Part shown: positions 9,847 through 17,735 of the stretch, piece after piece
Layout: each line of letters opens with the position of its first letter
Position numbering within the stretch: the stretch's first letter is position 1
DNA from: an uncultured Caryophanales bacterium
Lineage (GTDB): Bacteria; Bacillota_I; Bacilli_A; RF39; UBA660
DNA length: 46,166 bases
Assembly: GCA_946623125.1 (NCBI GenBank)
Contig: CAMOQR010000008.1
Span: 1 to 46,166, forward strand
Direction: 5' to 3'
Notes under the pieces: generated by a model
The model's database searches: none
What the model was told of the DNA's origin: nothing
What the model saw: the letters and a program-made list of their open reading frames with translations, nothing else
Position numbers and translations under genes: made by a program

Positions 9847-9876
9847 AATCATTATATGTATAATGATTCTTTTTTA
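9845..9876 (+). terminator. Intrinsic terminator of tkt
   Basis: AGAATCATTA / TAATGATTCT stem with a short loop and a T-run, starting within the tkt stop codon. Confidence 0.85.
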
Positions 9877-9909
9877 TAGGAAAAGATAGGAATAAAGAAA
9901 TGGATATGC

Positions 9910-9915
9910 TATAAT
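9910..9915 (+). promoter_or_regulatory. -10 box upstream of the fused surface-protein gene
   Basis: TATAAT preceded by GC. The leader to the start at 10046 would be about 125 nt, much longer than for most genes here. No clear RNA structure is recognised in the leader. Confidence 0.45.
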
Positions 9916-10045
9916 AAAATAATACAAGGATATATTACAAAAGATTTAATGACGAATATAAAAACAGTAACTCCATCATTGTTTTTACTAGGAATACTAT
10001 ATAGTTGGAATTTTTATAATAAAAAAACAAGAAAGGCCAATGGAT

Positions 10046-13000
10046 ATGAAAAGATATATTATTATATTTATATTATTAATTTGTCCATTTGTTGTAAATG
10101 CAAAAAGTATGACAGCAGTAGAATACATAGAGAGTATTGCAAGTAATAATAATGCAGATAAAACAAGTATTGAAGAAATAGGTAATACGGGACTTGCATA
10201 TGATGGAACAGTAGACAATAATTTAAGATATATTGGATTAAATCCGAAGAATTATGTAGATGTGGGAGATAGATATAAGACGGATATTTATAAAGGAATC
10301 CAAAGTGGAGATATGTATAGATTCTATTCTTCATATGAGGATTGTATATCTAGTCAATTTTATGGTGATGGTGAGGCATATAAAAATACTGGATGTGAAA
10401 AAGTGCATTCTAAAGGAGATATTATTTATTGGAGAATAATAGGAGTAATGAATAATATTAATTCTAATAATATAAAAGAGTCAAAAATTAAGCTTATAAG
10501 AGATGAAGGCATTGGATTATATTTTTTAGATTCAACCCCACATAATATTAATGATGGAGAAGGCATAAGTGAATGGAGTCAATCTGATTTAAATAAATTA
10601 TTAAATGAAGGCTATGATAAGAATCAAGAAGAATTTTATTATGATCATAATAATAATGATTTGCATGAATCAAAAATAGTTAATAATAGTCTTTATTGGA
10701 ATAGTCAAGATGGTATGTGTATAGAGCCTAATTATAATTGGTATATAAATACTTGTGATTTTACGGGTATAGGGCTAACTGATAGCACTAAGAAATTTAT
10801 AGATAGTGTTGTTTGGGACACCGGAACATATAATGAAAATGATTATTATAGTCTTACTAGCAAACCCATTGATTTTTATGGATGGGAAAGAACTGGAACG
10901 AGAAATAAATATAAAAAACAAGATTATGCTAATGATGAAGTTGATAGAACCGCTTATTGGACTGGAAAAATAGGATTAATGTATTTAAGTGATTTAGGTT
11001 TTTCAACAAGTGGAGATTCTATTGTTAGTAGGAGAGAATGTTTAAACAAAAACATGTTATATGATAATACAATGATAACATTGAATAATAGTTGGTTTAA
11101 AAGTCATGAATGTTACAATAACACTTGGTTAGCAACAGACGCATATCAAGAATCAACTTTTAATTTTGATGACCAGTATGGTATATCATCTGGTTTTGTA
11201 TATAGAAATGGAGATGGATATACTTTTACTACATGGTTGGCAAATGGTGGAAATATTCATCCAGTATTTTATTTAAAAAATAATACAATTATATCATCAG
11301 GTGATGGTACAAAAGATAATCCATATAAACTACTATTAGAAGAGAATAATTCAACTAAAGTAACTTTATCAACAACAAGAAAATTAACAGAAATATATCA
11401 AGATATTGATGTATCAAGTATTACTTGGAATATAGAAGACGAATCCATTCTAAAAATAGAAAATAATACTATTATTCCTATAAAAGTAGGTGTAACTGAA
11501 ATAACAGGAGAATTAGATGGAGTAAAATACAAGTTAACAGTTGAAATAACAAAAGATTTACTTACAAATCCAAAAACTTCACCACCAATATTCGTAATAA
11601 TAGGAATCATATTTGTATTTGGACTATTTATAATAAAATACAAGAAAGAAAAAAAGTATAGAAAAAAAATATTTGTGATAGTAATATGCTACCTTTTTCC
11701 ATTCTTTGTAAGCGCTAAAAGTATGACAGCAGTTGAATATATAGAGAGTATTGCAAGTAATAATAATGCAGATAAAACAAGTATTGAAGAAATTGGTAAT
11801 ACGGGACTTGCATATGATGGAACAGTAGATAATAATTTAAGATATATTGGATTAAATCCTAATAATTATGTGGATATAGGAGATAGGTATCAGAAAGATA
11901 TCTATATTGCAAAATATTATTGGACAAAAAATAACAATTCATTGTATCATTTTGATTATTATAATAGTATGGAAGAATGTGAAAACGCAAACCGCTATCA
12001 GGAACCAAACTATCATAAAGAATGCTCTTTATTTCATAATAAAGGAGACATCATATATTGGCGTATTTTAGGAGTATTTAATAATATAGAAATAGAAAAT
12101 AAAACGAAAGAAAAAAGAATTAAAATAGTTCGAGAAGAATCTCTCGGAAGATACAACTGGGATTACTCTTATACAGATGTTAATGATGGCAACGGAGTGA
12201 ATGAATGGTCTCAAGCAGACTTAATGAAGTTAATGAATCCAAGTTATGACGAAAATGAAGACTACTTCGATATATACGAAAATGATATAAAAATAGGAAC
12301 TGAAAAAATAAAAATTAATAATAGTTTATACTATAATAGTCAACAAGGAAAATGTGCGGTTCACGGAGAATATGAAAATTGTAATTTTACAGGTTATGGA
12401 TTATCTAATAGAGCAAAAGTGTTTGTAGATAAAGTTTATTGGAATACAGGAGTAAGAGATATCACTGAAAGTTCTTATTGCGAAACTGCAAATGCTTTAG
12501 AAAGATATAACGATGAGCACAAAAATGAAAAACGTCTCTTTACAAATAATTCTTCAGGGAATCCATATCAATTTAATGATGGAGTAGAGAGAAACACAAA
12601 ATGGTTTGGTTTACTTGGATTAGTACATTATAGTGATGTAATATATGCATCTAATGGTAATAGTACTTACAACAGAGAAGAATGCCTAAATAATCATGAT
12701 GACTTTTGCACATATAATGACAACTATGAAAACATATGCGCCAAAAATAACTATTTAATTTCAAGTGATGCAACATTGACAATGGATGCAGATGACTATT
12801 GGGGACCAGATTCAATAATTGCATATAATGATTTTAATTCTTATGAGCAATCTATTTATTGGGAGGAAAATTCTTATCCAGTATTTCATATCAAAGCCAA
12901 TACAATAATATCATCAGGTGATGGTACAAAAGATAATCCATATAAACTACTATTAGAAGAGAATAATTCAACTAAAGTAACTTTATCAACAACAAGAAAA

Positions 13001-13285
13001 TTAACAGAAATATATCAAGATATTGATGTATCAAGTATTACTTGGAATATAGAAGACGAATCCATTCTAAAAATAGAAAATAATACTATTATTCCTATAA
13101 AAGTAGGTGTAACTGAAATAACAGGAGAATTAGATGGAGTAAAATACAAGTTAACAGTTGAAATAACAAAAGATTTACTTACAAATCCAAAAACAAAAAA
13201 TCAATTTATGATTATATTTATCATTATAATAATATCTTCTATTTACATGAGTTACATTTTATATCATAAAAAGAAACAAAAATAG
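10046..13285 (+). CDS. Giant surface protein: in-frame fusion of two tandem paralogues, each with a sorting signal
   Basis: The frame encodes 1,079 residues made of two homologous units. Unit 1 runs from a signal peptide (MKRYIIIFILLICPFVVNA) through KSMTAVEYIES, a large unrecognised domain rich in Tyr, Asn and Cys, an SSGDGTKDNPYKL motif and a Big_2-like Ig domain, to TNPKT, a hydrophobic segment and a basic tail. Unit 2 follows without a stop: a second signal-peptide-like segment (IFVIVICYLFPFFVSA), then the same order, ending TNPKTK, hydrophobic segment, KKKQK. A sorting signal and an export signal therefore lie in the middle of one frame. The fusion probably arose by loss of an intervening stop and spacer. 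The start at 10046 has GAAAGG 9 nt upstream. The function is probably cell-surface binding; the ligand is unknown. Confidence 0.8.
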   Translation: MKRYIIIFILLICPFVVNAKSMTAVEYIESIASNNNADKTSIEEIGNTGLAYDGTVDNNLRYIGLNPKNYVDVGDRYKTDIYKGIQSGDMYRFYSSYEDCISSQFYGDGEAYKNTGCEKVHSKGDIIYWRIIGVMNNINSNNIKESKIKLIRDEGIGLYFLDSTPHNINDGEGISEWSQSDLNKLLNEGYDKNQEEFYYDHNNNDLHESKIVNNSLYWNSQDGMCIEPNYNWYINTCDFTGIGLTDSTKKFIDSVVWDTGTYNENDYYSLTSKPIDFYGWERTGTRNKYKKQDYANDEVDRTAYWTGKIGLMYLSDLGFSTSGDSIVSRRECLNKNMLYDNTMITLNNSWFKSHECYNNTWLATDAYQESTFNFDDQYGISSGFVYRNGDGYTFTTWLANGGNIHPVFYLKNNTIISSGDGTKDNPYKLLLEENNSTKVTLSTTRKLTEIYQDIDVSSITWNIEDESILKIENNTIIPIKVGVTEITGELDGVKYKLTVEITKDLLTNPKTSPPIFVIIGIIFVFGLFIIKYKKEKKYRKKIFVIVICYLFPFFVSAKSMTAVEYIESIASNNNADKTSIEEIGNTGLAYDGTVDNNLRYIGLNPNNYVDIGDRYQKDIYIAKYYWTKNNNSLYHFDYYNSMEECENANRYQEPNYHKECSLFHNKGDIIYWRILGVFNNIEIENKTKEKRIKIVREESLGRYNWDYSYTDVNDGNGVNEWSQADLMKLMNPSYDENEDYFDIYENDIKIGTEKIKINNSLYYNSQQGKCAVHGEYENCNFTGYGLSNRAKVFVDKVYWNTGVRDITESSYCETANALERYNDEHKNEKRLFTNNSSGNPYQFNDGVERNTKWFGLLGLVHYSDVIYASNGNSTYNREECLNNHDDFCTYNDNYENICAKNNYLISSDATLTMDADDYWGPDSIIAYNDFNSYEQSIYWEENSYPVFHIKANTIISSGDGTKDNPYKLLLEENNSTKVTLSTTRKLTEIYQDIDVSSITWNIEDESILKIENNTIIPIKVGVTEITGELDGVKYKLTVEITKDLLTNPKTKNQFMIIFIIIIISSIYMSYILYHKKKQK
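11291..11577 (+). repeat. 287-bp direct repeat, copy 1
   Basis: By eye identical to 12908-13194. It encodes the SSGDGTKDNPYKL motif, the Big_2-like domain and the start of the NPKT sorting signal of unit 1. Confidence 0.9.
12908..13194 (+). repeat. 287-bp direct repeat, copy 2
   Basis: By eye identical to 11291-11577, while the preceding central domains of the two units have diverged strongly. This points to recent duplication or gene conversion of the C-terminal module. Confidence 0.9.
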
Positions 13286-13320
13286 ACCCTTTCATTTGAT
13301 ATCTTATATATGGTGATCAA

Positions 13321-13749
13321 ATGAAAGTATATTATATATTTAAAATAAAAAAAGAATTTGTAAATTTATATGAAGATACACCTAGTGTATTATATAGTAT
13401 CTTAAAAACAATCTATTATTTAGATAAAGATTCAGTAGAATATGGATATAATTTATTTAATCAATTAATCCAAACAATAGACAAAATATCTTTAGATAGA
13501 GATATATTTATTAAAATGCATCAAGATTTTCCATATAGTAAAAAAGATGATATTCATATTATAAATAATTTATATAAAGATGAAGTAAGTAGATTAAGAA
13601 TTAATAATTTTTATATGAAATTAGAACTTGAACAAAACACATCAAGTTTTTATGAATATTTAAATAAAAAAGAACAAAATCTATTTGCCTGTAATTTTAA
13701 AATGACAGATTTCTTCTTTTTAAAAGATTACATCAAGAATAAAACTTGA
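13321..13749 (+). CDS. sirA: SirA-like sporulation inhibitor of replication
   Basis: SirA of Bacillus subtilis (formerly YneE) binds DnaA domain I during sporulation and blocks new rounds of replication. This 142-residue protein has a similar length and a similar start (MKVYYIFKIKKEFVNLYEDTP, compared with the YYTYLIKEEFANHYFG type of the family). It lies directly upstream of yneF and downstream of tkt, as in B. subtilis, with only the surface gene intervening. The similarity is weak, so the call rests largely on gene order. GGTGATC precedes the ATG. No signal peptide or membrane segment. Confidence 0.6.
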   Translation: MKVYYIFKIKKEFVNLYEDTPSVLYSILKTIYYLDKDSVEYGYNLFNQLIQTIDKISLDRDIFIKMHQDFPYSKKDDIHIINNLYKDEVSRLRINNFYMKLELEQNTSSFYEYLNKKEQNLFACNFKMTDFFFLKDYIKNKT

Positions 13750-13794
13750 TTAAAAACTTATTTTTTTGTAAAATAATCTTAAGGAGATGAAGTT

Positions 13795-14004
13795 ATGTTA
13801 CATGATATATTAATATTAGTAGTTGGATTACTACTAGGAATTGTAATCGGTTTTTTTGTATCAAGATATGTTATGAAAAAATATCTAAAGAAAAACCCAC
13901 CTATAAATGAAGATATGATTAAAGCATTAATGATGCAGATGGGTAGAAAACCAAATCAGAAACAAATTAATCAAATGATGAAAGCAATGGAAAAGTATCA
14001 ATAA
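13795..14004 (+). CDS. yneF: YneF family (UPF0154) small membrane protein
   Basis: A 69-residue protein with one N-terminal transmembrane helix ([19 protein letters not shown]) and the family signature [11 protein letters not shown] ... [20 protein letters not shown]. The family is conserved in Bacilli and its function is unknown. AAGGAGATG is a strong ribosome-binding site. It follows the SirA-like gene, as in B. subtilis. Its stop codon lies in the loop of its terminator hairpin. Confidence 0.88.
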   Translation: MLHDILILVVGLLLGIVIGFFVSRYVMKKYLKKNPPINEDMIKALMMQMGRKPNQKQINQMMKAMEKYQ

Positions 14005-14015
14005 GATACTTTTTT
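13991..14015 (+). terminator. Intrinsic terminator of yneF
   Basis: AAAAGTATC / GATACTTTT stem with loop AATAA, followed by T's. The stop codon TAA is inside the loop. Confidence 0.8.
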
Positions 14016-14036
14016 GTTGTAAAATGATATATATTA

Positions 14037-14045
14037 TGATATAAT
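14037..14045 (+). promoter_or_regulatory. Extended -10 promoter (TGATATAAT)
   Basis: TGATATAAT 23 nt upstream of the gene at 14069, directly after the yneF terminator. Confidence 0.6.
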
Positions 14046-14068
14046 AAAGCCAATTTTAGGGGGATATT

Positions 14069-15154
14069 ATGACAAGAATAGAATATATAAATAATTTAAG
14101 AAATTATTGTCAAAATAATAATATAACAATTTATGAGTATTATCAGAAATTAGCATTTATGTTAAGAGCAGGAAGAATTTATTCAAGAACAGAATGGGAA
14201 AGAGAAAATCCATTCTTAACAAAAGAAGATATTGAGAAATTAATTCATAATAATGATAGAAGAATGCCTCAGTATTTTGCATCAGTAATGACAAAAGTAA
14301 TTGAATTAAATGAAGAGAAGATGAAAAAAAATTCACTAATTGTACCAGATAATAAATCAACTTCATTAACAACAATTCCTAAGAAAACTACACATATGGT
14401 ACCACAAGATAAAAAGAAAATATCAAAAGAAGATATTAGAGATGTAATTATAGAAAAACATAAGAATTTATCTAAGAAAGATATTAAAGATGTTATAGAA
14501 AAAGAATTAGAAAATAAAAAGAACTTATCAAAATCTGAAATTAAAAATATTATTTCACAAGAATTCGATAATAAAAAGAAATCATTTTCAATTCCTAGTC
14601 TAAAGGTAACAATTACATCTATTGGAGAAAAAATATCTGAATTATTAAATGGATTTGCTGTTATAAAAGAAGAAAAAACATCTAAAAAGAATTTATATTT
14701 CCATGATGGAAAAACTGGAAATTTAAAAGGAAGAAAAGTATTTGATTCTAATAAATTACATGCTGATACAGGTTACTATGTTAACTTTGATGAGTATATG
14801 GATAAATTATTAGTAAAACTTGCTGAAAAATATCCATCTGCTAATAGAATAGGATTTGTAAATGAGAAAGGCACAGAAGAATCATTCCAACAAATGGCAG
14901 AAGAAGTATTTTATAAATTAAGAGCAGCAGGATCCATTCGTTTTGGAAATGAATTTGAACATGCATCTATTCATTCTTATCAAGATGTATTAAATATGAA
15001 TATAAAAGATTCTGCATTGTACGCAGGAGAAAAACTTAGAACAGGAATCTATGTCAGAAGAGATATTTTACAAGCAGAACTAAAAAAATATCAAATAAAA
15101 GTAAGTGAAAAAAGAAAAGAAGAAGAAAATAAAAGTTATGTGAAAACAAAATAG
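14069..15154 (+). CDS. Hypothetical protein with three short helical repeats, 361 aa
   Basis: No known family recognised. Residues 1-95 form a helical domain. Residues 117-171 carry three tandem units of 17-19 residues: ISKEDIRDVI, LSKKDIKDVI and LSKSEIKNII, each followed by a charged spacer. They look like short helical hairpins resembling SAP-type or Rho-N-type nucleic-acid-binding motifs; that likeness is weak. The C-terminal domain (about 200-345) is unrecognised. No signal peptide or membrane segment. AGGGGGA precedes the start codon. It has its own promoter and terminator, so it is a single-gene unit. Confidence 0.65.
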   Translation: MTRIEYINNLRNYCQNNNITIYEYYQKLAFMLRAGRIYSRTEWERENPFLTKEDIEKLIHNNDRRMPQYFASVMTKVIELNEEKMKKNSLIVPDNKSTSLTTIPKKTTHMVPQDKKKISKEDIRDVIIEKHKNLSKKDIKDVIEKELENKKNLSKSEIKNIISQEFDNKKKSFSIPSLKVTITSIGEKISELLNGFAVIKEEKTSKKNLYFHDGKTGNLKGRKVFDSNKLHADTGYYVNFDEYMDKLLVKLAEKYPSANRIGFVNEKGTEESFQQMAEEVFYKLRAAGSIRFGNEFEHASIHSYQDVLNMNIKDSALYAGEKLRTGIYVRRDILQAELKKYQIKVSEKRKEEENKSYVKTK

Positions 15155-15176
15155 GATGATTCTCATCCTATTTCTT
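15150..15176 (+). terminator. Intrinsic terminator
   Basis: AATAGGATGA / TCATCCTATT stem with a 3-nt loop, followed by a T-rich stretch. Confidence 0.85.
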
Positions 15177-15180
15177 ATTA

Positions 15181-15189
15181 TGTTATAAT
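15181..15189 (+). promoter_or_regulatory. -10 promoter of uvrC (TGTTATAAT)
   Basis: TGTTATAAT lies directly behind the preceding terminator and 15 nt upstream of the uvrC start. If used, the leader would be very short. Confidence 0.5.
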
Positions 15190-15204
15190 AAAGAAGGTGA
15201 TTCT

Positions 15205-16965
15205 ATGAAAAACTTTAAAGAAAAACTATCTCTTGTTCCAACAAAACCAGGAAGTTATCAAATGAAAAATAAAGATGGTGTAATCATCTATGTTGGAAAA
15301 GCAAAGAATCTGCAAAGAAGACTTAGAAGTTATTTTACCAGAACCGTTACAGGAAAAACAAAAATGTTAGTTGAAGACATTGATGATTTTGACTATATTG
15401 TAACATCAAGTGAATTAGAAAGCCTTATTTTAGAAATAACATTAATAAAAAAATATGATCCAAAATATAACATCTTATTACGAGATGATAAATCTTATCC
15501 TTATATTGAATTAACAAATGATAAATATCCAACTCTAAAAATCGTTAGAAATGTACATAGAAAAAAGAATAAAAATCATTTATATGGTCCATATCCGAAC
15601 GTACAAGCAGCAAGAAAAACAGTAAATATGATTAATCGTATTTATCCTCTTAGAAAATGTGAAAAATTAAAGAAAGAATTATGCCTTTATTACCATATAA
15701 AAGAATGTTTAGGATATTGCTGTAAAGAAATACCAAAAGAGACTATAGAAGAAATGAAACATGAAATTATTTCCTTTTTAAAAGGAGATAGTGAAAGTAT
15801 TGAAAAGAAATTACAAGAAGAAATGCAAAAAGCAAGTGATAATCTAAACTTTGAAAAAGCGATGGAACTAAAGAGTATGTTAGAAGACATTGAAACAACA
15901 CTTAAGAAACAAAAGATTGATTTAAATAAAAATTATAATTTTGATTTAGTAAATTATTACTATGAAAATAACTACTTAGGAATTGAAATCTTCTTTATAA
16001 GACAAGGACTATTATTTGGAAGACATAATGAGATATTATCTTCTTTTGGAGATATTTCAGAAGAAATTATGGAGTATTTAATTAAGTTTTATGATAAGGG
16101 AGTTCTTCCTAATGAATTATTGATTCCAGAAGAATTAGATGACGAATTATTAAAAGAATATTTTCAAATAAAAGTTACAAAGCCACAAAAAGGAAAATTA
16201 AAAAATTTAATGGATCTTGCTAAAGAAAATGCAAAAGAGCAAATGGATTTAGAAAAAGAAACATTAAAACGAGATGATGAAGAAAGAACCAAAGCCTTAG
16301 AAGAGTTAAAACACCTACTTGGATTAGAAGAATTACATAGAATGGAGTCATTTGATAACTCTCATTTATTTGGAACATTCTACGTAGGAGGAATGGTTGT
16401 ATTTGATGACTTTTTACCAAATAAAGATCTATACCGAAAATATAAAATATCAAGTGAAGTAAAAGATGATTTAGGAGCCATGAGAGAAGTATTATATAGA
16501 AGATACTTTAAAGTAATTATGAATGAATCCTATAAACCTGATTTAATTGTAATGGATGGTGGAGAGTTACAAGTAAATGTTGCCAAAGAAATATTAACCT
16601 CTCTAAACTTACAAATACCAATTATTGGATTAGTAAAAGATGATAAGCATAGAACAAGTTATATTATAAATGAAAAATTAGAAAAATTAGAAGTTGAAAA
16701 AGATTCAAAATTATTCTTATTTTTAACAAGAATACAAGAGGAAGTACATAGATATGCCATAACATATCATAGAAATATTAAGGCAAAAGGAGCATTATCA
16801 AGTGTACTTGACATGGTACCAGGAATTGGAGAAGTACGTAAAAAAGATTTATTAAGACACTATGGATCTTTAAAGAAAATGAAAGAATCCTCAAAAGAAG
16901 AATTAGCAACAATTGTTGGAAAAGAAGTAGCCGAAAATCTTTTTGCATATTTAAAAGAAATATAG
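15205..16965 (+). CDS. uvrC: Excinuclease ABC subunit C
   Basis: UvrC makes both incisions in nucleotide excision repair together with UvrA and UvrB. The 586-residue protein has the standard order: GIY-YIG nuclease (PGSYQMKNKDGVIIYVGKAKN, about residues 12-32), a Cys-containing segment, the UVR domain for UvrB binding (NFEKAMELKSMLEDI, about 212-226), the RNase H-like 5' nuclease (SFDNSHLFGTFYVGGMVVF and LIVMDGGELQ), and a C-terminal helix-hairpin-helix (VPGIGEVRKKDLLRHYGSLKKM). The length is normal. AAGAAGGTG precedes the start codon. Confidence 0.96.
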   Translation: MKNFKEKLSLVPTKPGSYQMKNKDGVIIYVGKAKNLQRRLRSYFTRTVTGKTKMLVEDIDDFDYIVTSSELESLILEITLIKKYDPKYNILLRDDKSYPYIELTNDKYPTLKIVRNVHRKKNKNHLYGPYPNVQAARKTVNMINRIYPLRKCEKLKKELCLYYHIKECLGYCCKEIPKETIEEMKHEIISFLKGDSESIEKKLQEEMQKASDNLNFEKAMELKSMLEDIETTLKKQKIDLNKNYNFDLVNYYYENNYLGIEIFFIRQGLLFGRHNEILSSFGDISEEIMEYLIKFYDKGVLPNELLIPEELDDELLKEYFQIKVTKPQKGKLKNLMDLAKENAKEQMDLEKETLKRDDEERTKALEELKHLLGLEELHRMESFDNSHLFGTFYVGGMVVFDDFLPNKDLYRKYKISSEVKDDLGAMREVLYRRYFKVIMNESYKPDLIVMDGGELQVNVAKEILTSLNLQIPIIGLVKDDKHRTSYIINEKLEKLEVEKDSKLFLFLTRIQEEVHRYAITYHRNIKAKGALSSVLDMVPGIGEVRKKDLLRHYGSLKKMKESSKEELATIVGKEVAENLFAYLKEI

Positions 16966-17002
16966 TACAATATTATTAGATGATAATAATAAAGGTGATT
17001 GT

Positions 17003-17668
17003 ATGAAAAAAACAAATAAAAAAGGGTTTACATTAATTGAAATGTTAGGCGCTGTAACAATTCTTGCCATCTTAACTGTATTAGTCTTAAGAGCATATTT
17101 AGCATATCTTGATTGGTCAAGAAAAAAATCATTTGATACCATGGGTAAATCTGCCTCAACTGCAGCAGAACAGTATATTATGAGTTATCCAACTGCTTCT
17201 GTATCAGAATGTTATATTGAGTGTACAGAGGCATGTTTCCAAAGAGGAGATATCTGTCAAGGTCAAAAAGATGAAAGCGGAGAATTTATTAGGGATGTAA
17301 ATGGTAAAATAAAAGAAATACCTGAATCCAAAACAGCAAGAATTAGAACCGCCTATGATAGTGGCATTTCATTTGAAGAACTAGTCACAACTGGATACTT
17401 AAATGGAATTCAAGATCCTGCAGGGGGAAAAGCAAATTGCTCTGGAAAAGTTGTAATTGGATATGTAGAATCAGATAGCAATAACAAAAGAGCACTAGAT
17501 AAATATATCTTTACCGTTCACGAATGCTGCTCAAACTATAAAGCAAGATATACATATACGTATGAAAAAAAGAAATATATTGAAAAAAATGAAGCAGGGG
17601 AAAAAGTAGAAATTGAAAGATTACATCCAGTAGATCAAGTAACCAAAAAAGATGTAATATGTGAATAA
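17003..17668 (+). CDS. Prepilin-like protein with type IV N-methylation signal
   Basis: The N-terminus KKGFTLIEMLGAVTILAIL is a classic type IV prepilin / pseudopilin signal (cleavage after the Gly, mature protein starting with Phe, Glu at +5) followed by a hydrophobic helix. The 221-residue protein has a Cys-rich C-terminal domain (about 10 Cys), suggesting disulphides outside the cell. No prepilin peptidase, assembly ATPase or other pilin is adjacent, so it must rely on machinery elsewhere. AAAGGTG precedes the start. It sits alone between uvrC and mutL with its own terminator. Confidence 0.85.
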   Translation: MKKTNKKGFTLIEMLGAVTILAILTVLVLRAYLAYLDWSRKKSFDTMGKSASTAAEQYIMSYPTASVSECYIECTEACFQRGDICQGQKDESGEFIRDVNGKIKEIPESKTARIRTAYDSGISFEELVTTGYLNGIQDPAGGKANCSGKVVIGYVESDSNNKRALDKYIFTVHECCSNYKARYTYTYEKKKYIEKNEAGEKVEIERLHPVDQVTKKDVICE

Positions 17669-17694
17669 CATTGTATCAAATACAATGTTTTTTT
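17667..17694 (+). terminator. Intrinsic terminator of the prepilin gene
   Basis: AACATTGTAT / ATACAATGTT stem with loop CAA, followed by T's. Confidence 0.85.
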
Positions 17695-17707
17695 CTTTAT
17701 CTGAAAA

Positions 17708-17716
17708 TGATATAAT
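17708..17716 (+). promoter_or_regulatory. Extended -10 promoter (TGATATAAT) for mutL-miaA
   Basis: TGATATAAT lies 19 nt upstream of the mutL start codon, directly after the prepilin terminator. Confidence 0.6.
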
Positions 17717-17735
17717 AAAAAAAGAGGTGGTATCT

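Noticed and set aside
9949-10146. Open frame of 65 codons upstream of the fused surface gene
   Set aside because: No ribosome-binding site, overlaps the real start of the surface gene in another frame, and the peptide has no recognisable feature.
17661-17735. mutL N-terminal extension (MNNIVSNTMFF)
   Set aside because: It would run through the terminator and promoter of the region; the ATG at 17736 has the ribosome-binding site and matches the family start.
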